Positions 17,377 to 26,524 of a DNA stretch of 64,000 nucleotides are shown here, piece by piece (the first letter of the stretch is position 1; each line of letters starts with the position of its first letter). The notes under the pieces were generated by a model that was not told where the DNA came from, made no database searches, and saw only the letters and a list, made by a program, of their open reading frames with translations. Where the stretch lies: the NCBI GenBank assembly GCA_903862955.1, contig CAIPAH010000009.1:1-64000 (forward strand), in the 5' to 3' direction. The stretch is from an uncultured Opitutia bacterium. Its GTDB lineage: Bacteria > Verrucomicrobiota > Verrucomicrobiia > Opitutales > Opitutaceae. The translations under genes were made by a program, and so were the position numbers.

Positions 17377-19788
17377 ATGAAGCTCGCCCTCCGCTCCCTG
17401 CTCAAGACCCCGGGTTTCACGCTCGTCGCCGTTCTCACCATCGCCGTCGGCATCGGCGCGAACACCGCCCTGTTCTCCGTCTTCGACCGGCTCATCCTTC
17501 GTCCGCTCACCTTGCCGTCGCCGTCGTCCCTCGTCGCCATCTGGGTCAGCAATCCCGCGCTGAATTTCAATGCCCCCGCCGTCGCGTGGCCGCGCTTCGA
17601 GGAAATCCGCCGCCAGGCGCAGTCGTTCTCGTCCGTCGCCAACAGCGCGTTCGATACCTTCACCGTCACCGGTGCCACCGATCCGGAGCAGCTCAACGGC
17701 CTGCGCGTCACCGCGAATTTCTTCACCACCCTCGGCGTCAGCCCGATCCGCGGTCGCGCGTTCATTCCCGAGGACGATGTGCCCAACGGTCCCAATGTCT
17801 GCATCCTCAGCCACGAGGTGTGGCAGACGCGCTTCGGCGGACGCGACAGCATCGTCGGCGAAACCATCCAGCTCAACGGCCAGTCCTGGCAGGTCGTCGG
17901 CATCCTGCCGCCACATCTCAGCAACCCGTTCAACCAGGTCCAGGTCTTCGCCCCCCGCGTGTTCGAGGTCGCCTTCCTCACGTCGGTGCAGGTCCAGAAC
18001 GGCGCCGGCTACTCGCAGCCGATCGCCCGGCTCAAACCCAACGTCACGCTCGCGCAGGCCACGGCGGAACTCGCCGCGCTGAGCAAGTCCTACGCGACGC
18101 AGTTCGCCGGCCGGCTCGATGCCAACAACCTCGCCGTGCCGCACGATTACGTCGAGGCCCTCGCCGGCCAGCTCCGGCCCACGTTCTACACGCTGCTCGG
18201 CGCCGTGGGCTTCGTGCTCCTCATCGCCTGCGCCAACGTCGCCAGCCTGTTCCTCGGCCGGCTTTCCGCGCGCCACAAGGAAATCGCCATCCGGCAGTCG
18301 CTCGGCGCGCGCCGCAGCACCATCGTGCGGCAGTTCCTCACCGAGAGCCTGCTGTTCTCCGCCATCGCCGGCACGCTCGGCGTGCTGCTCGCGCTCTGGG
18401 CGCTCGCCGCCATCGAGCACCAGCTCACCACCCTCGGCCTCATCACCGCCGGCACCACGCTCGCGCCCAACTGGATCGCCCTCGTGTTCACCGCTGGCGT
18501 CACCGTGCTGACCGGACTCCTCGTCGGCTTCGTGCCCGCGCTCCAGGCCTCGAAAACCAACCTCGTCGAGGTGCTCAAGGACGGCACGCGTGGCTCGTCA
18601 AGCGCGCACGGCGGGAATTTCCGCTCGACCCTCATCGTCGCCGAGGTCGCGCTTTCCGTCGTGCTCCTCGTCGGGTCCGGCCTGCTGTTGACGAGTTTCC
18701 TGAAACTGCAGCGCACGCCGCCCGGCTTCGAACCCAAAGGCGTGGCCGCGGCGTTCGTCGGCATTCCCACCGCCCGCTACAAGGCCAACCCCGAGCAGGC
18801 GCGCTACTTCGCCGCGGTCCTCGAGCAGCTCCGCGCCAATCCCCAAGTCAAGGACGCCGCCGCCGCCCTCAGCCTGCCGGTCAGCGGCTTCGGCTCACAG
18901 TCACCCTACAGCATCGGCGGCCGAACCATCCTGCCGCTGCCGCAGCGCCCGCTCGCCGGTTTCCAGGTCGTCAGCGACGACTATTTCCGCCTCATGCGTA
19001 TCACCGTCCGCGAGGGCCGGCCCTTCAACGCGCGCGACGCCGACGGCGGCCCCGGCGTCTGCATCGTCAACGAGTCCTTCGCCAAGCACGTGTTTCCGGG
19101 CGAGTCCGCGCTCGGCCGGATCGTCCTGCGTGGCCGTGACGCCGACGTGAAATCCCAAATCGTCGGCGTGATCGCCGACGTGAAGAGCAACGGACTCAAC
19201 GCGCCCGCGCCCGACGAGGTCTATTATCCGCTGAACCAGCTCGGCCGGCCCGGCCTATTTGTGATTGCGCGGACTGAGGCTGACGCCAACGCCCTCCAAG
19301 CCGTGCTGCGCGGCGCCGTGGCGGCCGTGGACAAGAACCAGCCCATCTCGTTTTTCCAAACCTTGGAAACCGATGTAGCCCAGAGCCTCGGCGCCCAACG
19401 CGTCGTCGCCCTCCTCACTGCGATCTTTGCCGGCCTCGCACTCGTGCTCTCCGCCGTCGGCCTTTACTCCGTGCTCGCCTACGCCGTGCTCCAGCGCACC
19501 GCCGAGATCGGCATCCGCATGGCGCTCGGCTCGACGCAGGCCTCCGTCTTGTCCCTGATCATGCGCAGCGGCCTCCGCCTCGTTGCCTTCGGCTTGGTCG
19601 TGGGCCTCGCGGCCGCCGCCGGCGTGGCCAAACTCATCCAGTCGCTGCTCTTCAACGTCACCGCACTCGACCCGCTCGTCTACGGCGGCGTGACGCTGCT
19701 GTTCGCCGTCGTCGCCGCGCTCGCCTGCCTCCTCCCCGCCCTCCGCGCCAGCAAGATCGACCCGCTGATCGCGCTGCGGGCGGAATAA
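17377..19788 (+). CDS. ADOP-type double FtsX/MacB permease 4
   Basis: 803 residues from the ATG at 17377 (MKLALRSLLKTPGFTLVAVL). A longer frame from 17272 overlaps the sigma-54 promoter and is rejected. The two-unit plan is complete: first helix in TLVAVLTIAVGIGANTALF, FtsX domain with RLSARHKEIAIRQSLGARRST, a central helix (VAEVALSVVLLVGSGLLLT), and terminal FtsX domain with QRTAEIGIRMALGSTQASVL. It is more distant from permeases 2 and 3. The bases just before the start carry ATCGAAATT and ATCGAAAATTC, words of the same repeat family that interrupts metH and the YcaQ-like gene. Substrate unknown. Confidence 0.92.
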   Translation: MKLALRSLLKTPGFTLVAVLTIAVGIGANTALFSVFDRLILRPLTLPSPSSLVAIWVSNPALNFNAPAVAWPRFEEIRRQAQSFSSVANSAFDTFTVTGATDPEQLNGLRVTANFFTTLGVSPIRGRAFIPEDDVPNGPNVCILSHEVWQTRFGGRDSIVGETIQLNGQSWQVVGILPPHLSNPFNQVQVFAPRVFEVAFLTSVQVQNGAGYSQPIARLKPNVTLAQATAELAALSKSYATQFAGRLDANNLAVPHDYVEALAGQLRPTFYTLLGAVGFVLLIACANVASLFLGRLSARHKEIAIRQSLGARRSTIVRQFLTESLLFSAIAGTLGVLLALWALAAIEHQLTTLGLITAGTTLAPNWIALVFTAGVTVLTGLLVGFVPALQASKTNLVEVLKDGTRGSSSAHGGNFRSTLIVAEVALSVVLLVGSGLLLTSFLKLQRTPPGFEPKGVAAAFVGIPTARYKANPEQARYFAAVLEQLRANPQVKDAAAALSLPVSGFGSQSPYSIGGRTILPLPQRPLAGFQVVSDDYFRLMRITVREGRPFNARDADGGPGVCIVNESFAKHVFPGESALGRIVLRGRDADVKSQIVGVIADVKSNGLNAPAPDEVYYPLNQLGRPGLFVIARTEADANALQAVLRGAVAAVDKNQPISFFQTLETDVAQSLGAQRVVALLTAIFAGLALVLSAVGLYSVLAYAVLQRTAEIGIRMALGSTQASVLSLIMRSGLRLVAFGLVVGLAAAAGVAKLIQSLLFNVTALDPLVYGGVTLLFAVVAALACLLPALRASKIDPLIALRAE

Positions 19789-19847
19789 ACCGCCAAACTC
19801 CGGCAACCAGCTTCCAGTTTCCTACCCATCGCCTCTCACCCATCGCC

Positions 19848-22280
19848 ATGCTTTCAGATTTAAAATTCGCGCTCCGCCAGCTCGGCAAGGCCCCGGGTTT
19901 CACCGCCATCGCCATCCTCACCCTCGCGCTCTGCATCGGCGCGAACAGCGCCATCTTCTCGGTCGTCCACAGCATCCTGCTCAAGCCCTACCCCTGGCCC
20001 GGCTCCGAGCGGCTGGTCTACATCTACAACACTTACCCGCAGATGGGCCTGCCCAATGCCGGTGTTTCCGTCCCGGACTACCTCGACCGTCGCGCCGGGG
20101 TGAACGGCATCGCCGACGCAGCGATGTATTACTTCTCGAGTTACAACCTCGGCGGCGCGAGCGAACCCGAGCGCGTGGTGGGTCTCTGCGTGACGCCGAC
20201 CCTGTTCAACACGTTGCAATCGGGTGCCGAGCTCGGCCGGGTGTTCAACGAGGGCGACGGCAAGTTCGGCGCGCCGCGCGTGGTGGTGCTGAGCCATGCC
20301 CTCTGGAAAACCCGCTTTGGCTCCGACCCCAGCATCATCGGCCAGACCATCCGCCTCGCCAGCGTCCCGGTCACGGTCGTCGGCGTGATGCCGGAGAGTT
20401 TTTACTTCCCCGCCCCGCGCGTGCAGGTGTGGGTGCCGTTCGTGTTTTCGCCGCAACAGCGCACCGACGACGAGCGCGGGACCGAATTTTCCACGATGAT
20501 CGCGCGGCTCAAGCCGGGCGTCACCCTCGCCGAGGTCCAGCGCGACCTCGATCTCATCCAGGCCCGCAACGCCCAGCGCCTGCCGGACCAGGCGCCATTC
20601 TGGAAAAACTCGGGCTTCGGCGGACGCGTCAAAGGCTTCCTCGAACAGAATGTCGCCAACATCCGCGGTATGCTGTGGCTGGTGCAGGCCGGCGTGGCCG
20701 CCGCGCTGCTGATCGGCTGCGCCAACGTCGCCAGCCTGCTCCTGGCCCGCGCCGTCGCGCGCGAGCGGGAACTCGCCATCCGCGCCGCCCTCGGCGCCGG
20801 CCGCAGCCGGCTCGTGCGGTTGCTGCTGACCGAGAGCCTCGTGCTCTTCCTCGCCGGCGGCGCGCTCGGCCTCATCGTCGCACTGTGGGGCGTCAGCGCC
20901 CTCGGGTCCGTCGGTCTTTCCACCCTGCCCCGCGCTTATTCCGTGGAGTTGGACCCCACCGTGTTTGCCTTCACGCTCCTCTGCGCCCTCGGCACCGGCT
21001 TGATTTTCGGCGCGCTCCCGGCGTGGTCCGCGTCGCGCAGTGACGCCGCCGCCGCGCTCAAGGAAGCCGGCACCCGCACCACCGCCGGCCGCCGCACCCA
21101 GGGCCTGCGCGCCGGGCTCGTCGTGATCGAGATCGCGCTCGCCGTCATGCTGCTCTCCACCGCCGGCCTGCTCGTGAAGAGTTTCGCCCGCCTGCAGCAG
21201 GAGAATCCCGGCTTCCAGCCCGGCGGCGTTCTCACCGCGCAGTTCCAGCTGCCCGCCGTCAAATACGATGCGGCCGGGAAACTCGTGGCGTTTCACGATG
21301 CCGCCTCCGCCGCGTTGTCGGCCTTGCCCGGCGTGAAGGCCGTGGGCCTGACCACCACCCTGCCGTTCAGCAACAGCAACAGCTCCGGCTCATATTCGAG
21401 CCCCGACATCGTCGTCGCCCCGGGCGCCCCCGGCCCGCACGCGCAGGTACGCAGCGTCGATCCCGGTTACCTCAAGGCCCTCGGCATCACGTTGCTCCAC
21501 GGCCGCTGGTACACGGAGGTGGATTCGGAAAAGACCCAGAAGGTCGTCGTGATCGACCGGCTGCTGGCGGAACGCTACTGGCCCGGTCAGGACGCCCTCG
21601 GCAAGCGCATCAATCGCGGCGGCAACAACGACTCGGTTTCGTGGGTCGTCGTCGGCGTCGTCGCCCCGGTCAAGGTGCAGAACCTCGAGGAATCCCTCTC
21701 GAAGGAGACGATTTATTTTCCCTACGCACAGGACCCGCAGCTGTCCTTCGTGCTGGTCGTCCGGACCGACGGCGATCCCGCCGCGCTCACGTCCAGCGTC
21801 CGCAACGCCGTGCGCTCGGCCGACCCGGAACAACCAGTTTTCGACGTGAAGACGATGACGCAGCGCATGGACGATGCTGCGCAGCCGCGCCGCGCGCCGA
21901 TGATCCTGCTCTCGCTCTTCAGCGGCGTCGCCCTGCTGCTCGCCGCGCTCGGCGTTTACGGCGTGCTCGCCTTCTCCGTCGCGCAACGCACCCCCGAGTT
22001 CGGCATCCGCCTGGCGCTCGGGGCCACGCCGGGCAACATTGCCTCGCTCGTCCTGCGCCAAGGCACGCTGCTGGTCCTCGTCGGCATCACCGCCGGCCTC
22101 GCCGGTTACCTCGCGCTCAGCCGCATCATCGCGCAACTGCTCTACGGCGTCACCGCGACCGATCCCGCCATGCTCGCCATCGTCCCCCTCATCCTCGCCC
22201 TCGTCGCGCTCGTCGCCTGCTTCCTCCCCGCCCGTCGCGCAACGAAAGTTGACCCCATGGTCGCGCTGCGCGCTGAGTAG
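19848..22280 (+). CDS. ADOP-type double FtsX/MacB permease 5
   Basis: 810 residues beginning MLSDLKFALRQLGKAPGFTA. The plan matches the other four: first helix in IAILTLALCIGANSAIFSVV, FtsX domain with ARAVARERELAIRAALGAGRS, a central helix (LVVIEIALAVMLLSTAGLL), a second periplasmic domain, and terminal FtsX domain with QRTPEFGIRLALGATPGNIA. It is separated by only 59 bases from permease 4 and is likely co-transcribed with it from the sigma-54 promoter at 17.28 kb. It ends 32 bases before the convergent fusion gene, with GATCAGC-type repeat words in the gap. Substrate unknown. Confidence 0.92.
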   Translation: MLSDLKFALRQLGKAPGFTAIAILTLALCIGANSAIFSVVHSILLKPYPWPGSERLVYIYNTYPQMGLPNAGVSVPDYLDRRAGVNGIADAAMYYFSSYNLGGASEPERVVGLCVTPTLFNTLQSGAELGRVFNEGDGKFGAPRVVVLSHALWKTRFGSDPSIIGQTIRLASVPVTVVGVMPESFYFPAPRVQVWVPFVFSPQQRTDDERGTEFSTMIARLKPGVTLAEVQRDLDLIQARNAQRLPDQAPFWKNSGFGGRVKGFLEQNVANIRGMLWLVQAGVAAALLIGCANVASLLLARAVARERELAIRAALGAGRSRLVRLLLTESLVLFLAGGALGLIVALWGVSALGSVGLSTLPRAYSVELDPTVFAFTLLCALGTGLIFGALPAWSASRSDAAAALKEAGTRTTAGRRTQGLRAGLVVIEIALAVMLLSTAGLLVKSFARLQQENPGFQPGGVLTAQFQLPAVKYDAAGKLVAFHDAASAALSALPGVKAVGLTTTLPFSNSNSSGSYSSPDIVVAPGAPGPHAQVRSVDPGYLKALGITLLHGRWYTEVDSEKTQKVVVIDRLLAERYWPGQDALGKRINRGGNNDSVSWVVVGVVAPVKVQNLEESLSKETIYFPYAQDPQLSFVLVVRTDGDPAALTSSVRNAVRSADPEQPVFDVKTMTQRMDDAAQPRRAPMILLSLFSGVALLLAALGVYGVLAFSVAQRTPEFGIRLALGATPGNIASLVLRQGTLLVLVGITAGLAGYLALSRIIAQLLYGVTATDPAMLAIVPLILALVALVACFLPARRATKVDPMVALRAE

Positions 22281-22312
22281 CGATCAGCTCTCCAGGTCTT
22301 GTCATTTCGCGA

Positions 22313-23440
22313 TCAGCGGATCGCGACATACGGCTCGATCGCCCGGAAATTCGGCCGCGCGCAGGCAGCGTCGCGCTGCTCTTGGTCGGCGAACAGATAG
22401 ACCGCGTAGCCGCCGAAGCCGCCGCCGCAGTATTTCCACGCGAGCGGTTTCACGCCCGCGGGTAGCACCTGGCTGGACGCGGCGCCCGCCTCCGGGTCAC
22501 CCGGGAGCGCCGCCATGCCCTCGGGACGCTGCACGTTGCCGTAGGACTGCCGCACCGCATCGGCCAGCAGCGCCAAATCACTCCGCCACACCGCGTCGCG
22601 CGCCGTCGCCGCGGCCCGGGCAATCGCGTCGTAGTCGCGCGGCAGTTTGGCGAGATCCGGCGTGTTGTGGGGCACGCCCGTCCAATACAACGCCATCCGC
22701 CCGCGCAGAAATTCCCCGTTGTGCTTCAGCTCCAGCTCCGGCCGCTGGCCGCTGCGCCAGATGCACAGGCCGGTCTCGGCGATGATTGCCGGATCCTGCC
22801 AACCCACGCCGAGATCCAGCTCGGAGCCGACGCCATCCTTGCCGTTCAGCAGCGCCCACGCGCCGCTGCCGCCGAGGCCGGCGTTGCGCTCGTAGGGCCA
22901 GTCGCGCAACGAAACCGTCGGCGAGATCGCACAGTTCACCACATACGCCCCGGGCCGCGCGAACCGCGGCACGTCGAGCCAGCCGCCCGCAAAATCCACC
23001 CGCAGCGGCGCCTCCTCGGGCGCGCGGATGAACTTCACGATCTGCGTCGTCGACACCGGCGAGAACTGCGGCGGCGTCTTCGGCAGCACCACATAGCGCC
23101 CGCCGACCTGCGCGCACAGGTCGCGCTTCGCCTGCCCGTATTTGTCATCCTCCGTCACCGCCAGGATCGCCGGCCGCAGGCGGAGAAAGTCGTCTTTGAA
23201 ATCCAACCCTTCCTCCAGGCCCGTGCCCACGACGACCTCGTCCACCATGTCGAGCGCCGCGAGCAGGGCGCGTTTGTGGTCGTCCGGCAGCGAACTCCGC
23301 CGGCGCTTGTGCAGCCAGAGCACCTCCGCCGACGCAAAGCACACCGTCAAATGGTCGCCCAGCGCACGCGCCTCGCGGAAAAACTGGATGTGGCCGGCGT
23401 GGACGATGTCGTAGCAGCCGGAAACAAAGACGCGCGTCAT
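22313..23440 (-). CDS. Fused nucleotidyltransferase - GHMP-type sugar kinase
   Basis: 375 residues with two apparent enzymes. Residues 1-130 are a RfaE/TagD-like nucleotidyltransferase: GCYDIVHAGHIQFFREAR carries the HxGH motif, and STTQIVKFIR resembles the family's closing ISST-T-type motif. Residues about 138-375 look like a short GHMP kinase with all three family motifs: LRVDFAGGWLDVPRFA, GLGGSGAWALLNG and CGGGFGGYAVYLF. The reaction is inferred to be phosphorylation of a sugar followed by transfer of a nucleotide to make a nucleotide sugar, by analogy with heptose and fucose pathways. The kinase half is shorter than a usual GHMP enzyme, so part of the fold may be reduced. No neighbouring gene names the sugar. 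Confidence 0.8.
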   Translation of the reverse strand: MTRVFVSGCYDIVHAGHIQFFREARALGDHLTVCFASAEVLWLHKRRRSSLPDDHKRALLAALDMVDEVVVGTGLEEGLDFKDDFLRLRPAILAVTEDDKYGQAKRDLCAQVGGRYVVLPKTPPQFSPVSTTQIVKFIRAPEEAPLRVDFAGGWLDVPRFARPGAYVVNCAISPTVSLRDWPYERNAGLGGSGAWALLNGKDGVGSELDLGVGWQDPAIIAETGLCIWRSGQRPELELKHNGEFLRGRMALYWTGVPHNTPDLAKLPRDYDAIARAAATARDAVWRSDLALLADAVRQSYGNVQRPEGMAALPGDPEAGAASSQVLPAGVKPLAWKYCGGGFGGYAVYLFADQEQRDAACARPNFRAIEPYVAIR

Positions 23441-23520
23441 AGGGTTCCAGTAGCTCGGGGGCGCCGGCCAGTCGCGTCAATCCGAAGCTCAGCACCGAGC
23501 TGGCCCCAACGGGGTTAAGC

Positions 23521-23577
23521 CGGAAGCCAGGAAACCAGGAACCAATTCTTCTGTTTCATGGCTTCCTGGCTTCCAGC
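23521..23577. repeat. Inverted repeat (GGAAGCCAGGAAACCAGGAA type)
   Basis: CGGAAGCCAGGAAACCAGGA is mirrored by CATGGCTTCCTGGCTTCC. Related copies lie at 32656-32717 between two genes and at 37693-37723 inside the DUF885 gene, where the sequence is translated. Confidence 0.8.
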
Positions 23578-23704
23578 TAGCCAACTCCCCATTTCCCACT
23601 TTCGGGATGACTGGGTTCCACTACCGGACGAAGCCCGCCGATCGAAGCCCGATGCCATTAATTTAATAGATTGTCGTGCAATGGTTTATGGTGATCATCG
23701 GCCG

Positions 23705-23721
23705 CTGGCATGAGCGTTGCT
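23705..23721 (+). promoter_or_regulatory. Sigma-54 (-24/-12) promoter
   Basis: CTGGCATGAGCGTTGCT matches the consensus at nearly every conserved position, with GG (23707-23708) and GC (23719-23720) ten bases apart and a TTGC -12 element. It is the best match in the window. Transcription should begin near 23732 and run through the small exported protein, the second ATPase and the TolC-like gene. Confidence 0.9.
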
Positions 23722-23783
23722 AACTAGTCCGCCCTGACGGCTGTATCGGGCCCGAAATAGCCGCCTCAACCCACCCGACTAAC

Positions 23784-24068
23784 ATGAAACCCCACGTGCT
23801 GCTGTTGCTGCTGTTGGCGATCCCCCCGCTCATCTGCAACATCCTCGCCAGCGAGAACGCTGAGAAGCCCGACGCCGCCCCCGCCTTGTCCTCTGACAGT
23901 TCCACGAAGCCTGCGCCTGCTAAAGAATCGCCCACAACCACCGCCCCAGTCGCCGTCGCGCCAGCTCCCGCCGCTGCGCCCTCCGCTCCCGCCAAGCCCA
24001 GCGCCCCGGCCCCCGCACCGCACAGCGGTGCCGCCTCGGGACTCAAGGCTTGGTTCATGTTGTGGTAA
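23784..24068 (+). CDS. Small exported Pro/Ala-rich protein
   Basis: 94 residues, no recognised family. Residues 1-22 form a signal peptide (MKPHVLLLLLLAIPPLICN). A low-complexity region rich in Pro, Ala, Ser and Lys follows (about 28-80), then a short hydrophobic end (GLKAWFMLW). It would be an extended, flexible periplasmic or surface peptide. It is the first gene after the strongest sigma-54 promoter and 17 bases before the ATPase gene. Its position matches that of the 85-residue exported protein at 3.1 kb, suggesting that both are accessory parts or substrates of the exporter. That link is an inference from position only. Confidence 0.65.
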   Translation: MKPHVLLLLLLAIPPLICNILASENAEKPDAAPALSSDSSTKPAPAKESPTTTAPVAVAPAPAAAPSAPAKPSAPAPAPHSGAASGLKAWFMLW

Positions 24069-24085
24069 CCCCACCCGCTTCCTTC

Positions 24086-24751
24086 ATGATTTCCCTTCGT
24101 CACGTCGATCGCGTGTTTCCGCTCAAGGGCGGGCCCTTCTACGCGCTGCGCAACATCAACCTCGAGATCAAGCAGGGTGACTTCCTGTCCATCATGGGCC
24201 CCTCCGGCTCCGGGAAGTCCACGTTGCTCCACCTCCTCGGGCTGCACGACAGCGCGTGGTCGGGCGAATACGACCTGGTCGGTGAACCGGTGCACCGGGC
24301 CGACAAGAAGAAGCGCTTCGAGCTGCAGAAAAAACACATCGGCTTCGTCTTCCAGAGCTACCATCTGCTCGATGACCTGACAGTTTACGAAAACCTCGAG
24401 ATCCCGCTGTCGTATCGCAACACGCCGAAGTCCGATCGCGAGAGCATCGTGTGCGACGCCCTCGACCGCTTCCACATCGTCGCGAAGCGCGACCTCTACC
24501 CGAACCAGCTCTCCGGCGGCCAGCAGCAGCTCGTGGGCATCGCCCGCGCCCTCGTGGCCAAACCCGCGCTCGTGCTCGCCGACGAGCCGACCGGCAACCT
24601 GCACTCGGACCAGGGCCGCGAGATCATGCAGCTGTTCAAGAAGCTCAACCAGGAGGACGGCGTGACGATCGTGCAGGTCACCCACTCCGAGGAAAACGCC
24701 AGCTACGGCACGCGCATCGTGCGCCTCGCCGACGGCGTGATGCTGAAATGA
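24086..24751 (+). CDS. Second MacB/LolD-type ABC ATPase, atypical D loop
   Basis: 221 residues. Walker A GPSGSGKST, Q loop FVFQSYHLL and Walker B VLADEPTG are normal. Two canonical positions differ. The D loop reads GNLHS where GNLDS is usual, so the conserved Asp is His. The signature reads LSGGQQQLVGIARAL, with Leu where Arg is usual. The H loop is VTHSEE rather than VTHD. The catalytic Glu and His remain. The ATG at 24086 (MISLRHVDRVF) is preferred to a GTG-like upstream extension. It is encoded between the small exported protein and TolC and has no dedicated permease, so it probably serves the upstream ADOP array, possibly as the partner of the first ATPase. Confidence 0.92.
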   Translation: MISLRHVDRVFPLKGGPFYALRNINLEIKQGDFLSIMGPSGSGKSTLLHLLGLHDSAWSGEYDLVGEPVHRADKKKRFELQKKHIGFVFQSYHLLDDLTVYENLEIPLSYRNTPKSDRESIVCDALDRFHIVAKRDLYPNQLSGGQQQLVGIARALVAKPALVLADEPTGNLHSDQGREIMQLFKKLNQEDGVTIVQVTHSEENASYGTRIVRLADGVMLK

Positions 24752-24773
24752 CGGCCGCCGCCCGACTCTCCCC

Positions 24774-26255
24774 GTGACCCACCGCTCCCTCCGTTCCCTT
24801 CGCTTCATCCTCCTCGCGCTCGTCGCCGGCTTGGCCGTGTCCGCCCGGGCCGCCGAACAGGTCCTCACCTTGGAGGAAGCCATCCGCCTGGCGTTGCTGA
24901 ACAACCAGCGGATCAAGGTTAGCGAATTCTCGCCGCAAATCACGCGCGCCAACGTGCTCGCCGCCTATGGCCGCTTCGACCCGGCGTTCACGTTCAATCG
25001 CTCGTATGGCGAAGCCGAGACGCCCGGCGTGGTCGTCCCGCCATCGCTTCGCCCGGTCACCAAGACCGACAATTACAGCCTCACCCTCGACGGCGTGATG
25101 CCCTGGGGCCTCTCCTACAGCGTCGGCACGACCGCGGTCAACGAGCGGGGCACCTTCAACGCGTTCACCGACAGCTACGACACCTTCGGGGGCGTCACCG
25201 TCACGCAACCCTTGCTGCGCGGCTTCGGCTTCGGCGCCAACCTGGCCGACCTGCGCATCGCCAAGGCCAACCGCGGCATCTCCGACTGGCAGCTGCGCCA
25301 GACCGTGATCGATACCGTCACGAGCGTCGTCTTCACCTACAACAACCTGCAGGAAGCTCGCGCCAACGTGCGCATCGCGCGCACGTCGCGCGACCTCGCG
25401 GCCCAATTGCTCGACGAGAACGAGAAGCGCCACCGCGTGGGTTCCATCTCCGACGCCGACGTCACGCAGGCGCGCGCCCGCGTCGCCAACCGCGAGGAAA
25501 CCATCCTGATCGCCGAGCGCTCGGTGCATGACGTGGAAAACGTGTTCCGCCAGCTGCTCGGTGAAACCAAGTTCCCGCTCGACGGCCCGCCCGTGCCCAC
25601 CGCGGAGCTTGCCCCGGCCCCAGACCTGTCTGTCGACCTCGGCACCGACCTAAAGGTCGCCTACGACCTCCGCCCGGATTACCAGGCCGCCCGGCTCGGA
25701 GTGGTCATCAATCGCGCCAACAGTTCGTTCGCCACCAACCAGCTCCTGCCGCGGCTCGATTTTGTCGGGAGCTACGGCTACGGCGGCCTCGATCCGAATT
25801 TCTCGACCTCGCGATCCCAGGTTCGCGCCGAGGACGCGCGGGTTTACTCAATCGGCATGGTCGTCCGCGTGCCGCTGACGTTCGCCGAGGGCCGCGGCAA
25901 GGCCCGCTCCGCCAAACTGACGCTCCGCCAGTCCGAGGCCGACCTCGTCCGCCTCGAAAGCGACATCGCCGTGAGCGTCACCGCCGCCGCCGGCCAGATC
26001 GCGACGACCCGGCAGCGCGTCGCCGTGACGCGCCAGGCCTACGCGCTGCAGCAGCAGGTGCTCGAGGATGAGCAGAAAAAATACAAGGCCGGCACCAGCA
26101 GCACGTATTTCGTGCTGCAGGAGCAGGAGAATCTCGCGTTCGTGCAGAGCAGTTACGCCCACGCCCTCGCCGACCAGCGCCGCGCCCAAGCGAACTACGA
26201 TCGCGAAATCGGCCGCACCCTCGAGCGCTTTCACCTCACGGTGGCGAAGGACTGA
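24774..26255 (+). CDS. TolC-like outer-membrane efflux channel
   Basis: 493 residues starting with GTG. A signal peptide (FILLALVAGLAVSARAAEQ, cleaved near residue 26) precedes two outer-membrane efflux protein (OEP) repeats. The first begins LTLEEAIRLALLNNQRIKVS and the second lies near LGTDLKVAYDLRPDYQAARL. Long coiled-coil segments rich in Ala, Arg and Gln follow each (for example QARARVANREETILIAERSV). Trimers of such proteins form the tunnel across the periplasm and outer membrane. It lies 22 bases after the second ATPase and completes a tripartite exporter with the MacA-like adaptor 16 kb upstream. Confidence 0.93.
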   Translation: MTHRSLRSLRFILLALVAGLAVSARAAEQVLTLEEAIRLALLNNQRIKVSEFSPQITRANVLAAYGRFDPAFTFNRSYGEAETPGVVVPPSLRPVTKTDNYSLTLDGVMPWGLSYSVGTTAVNERGTFNAFTDSYDTFGGVTVTQPLLRGFGFGANLADLRIAKANRGISDWQLRQTVIDTVTSVVFTYNNLQEARANVRIARTSRDLAAQLLDENEKRHRVGSISDADVTQARARVANREETILIAERSVHDVENVFRQLLGETKFPLDGPPVPTAELAPAPDLSVDLGTDLKVAYDLRPDYQAARLGVVINRANSSFATNQLLPRLDFVGSYGYGGLDPNFSTSRSQVRAEDARVYSIGMVVRVPLTFAEGRGKARSAKLTLRQSEADLVRLESDIAVSVTAAAGQIATTRQRVAVTRQAYALQQQVLEDEQKKYKAGTSSTYFVLQEQENLAFVQSSYAHALADQRRAQANYDREIGRTLERFHLTVAKD

Positions 26256-26280
26256 GCGCGGCGGCGCAGGCCGCCCAGCA

Positions 26281-26428
26281 GCGATCAGCTGTCAGCCCGC
26301 AGAAAAATTTCGTGCGCCTCTGCCGGCAACTTGCCGCCCCGTTGTCCGAACCCGGCGGCGGAGCGGTGACCCCGATTCCTTTCGTCCTACAACCAAGCTG
26401 AACGCTGATCGCTGACTGCTGACAGCTC
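26281..26428. repeat. Inverted repeat (GCGATCAGCTGTCAGC / GCTGACTGCTGACAGC)
   Basis: GCGATCAGCTGTCAGC on the left and GCTGATCGCTGACTGCTGAC, followed by AGC on the right, enclose about 110 bases of unassigned sequence. It belongs to the same family as the repeat at 11809-11896 and the translated copy inside metH. Confidence 0.75.
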
Positions 26429-26524
26429 CCCCAAAACTCGCGGCTTGCGCTTCGCGCGGCGGGCACCTGATAACTTGGCCTGATGGGGCGGCGTCACGCG
26501 TCCCACGCCCTACCCCTCCCCTGC

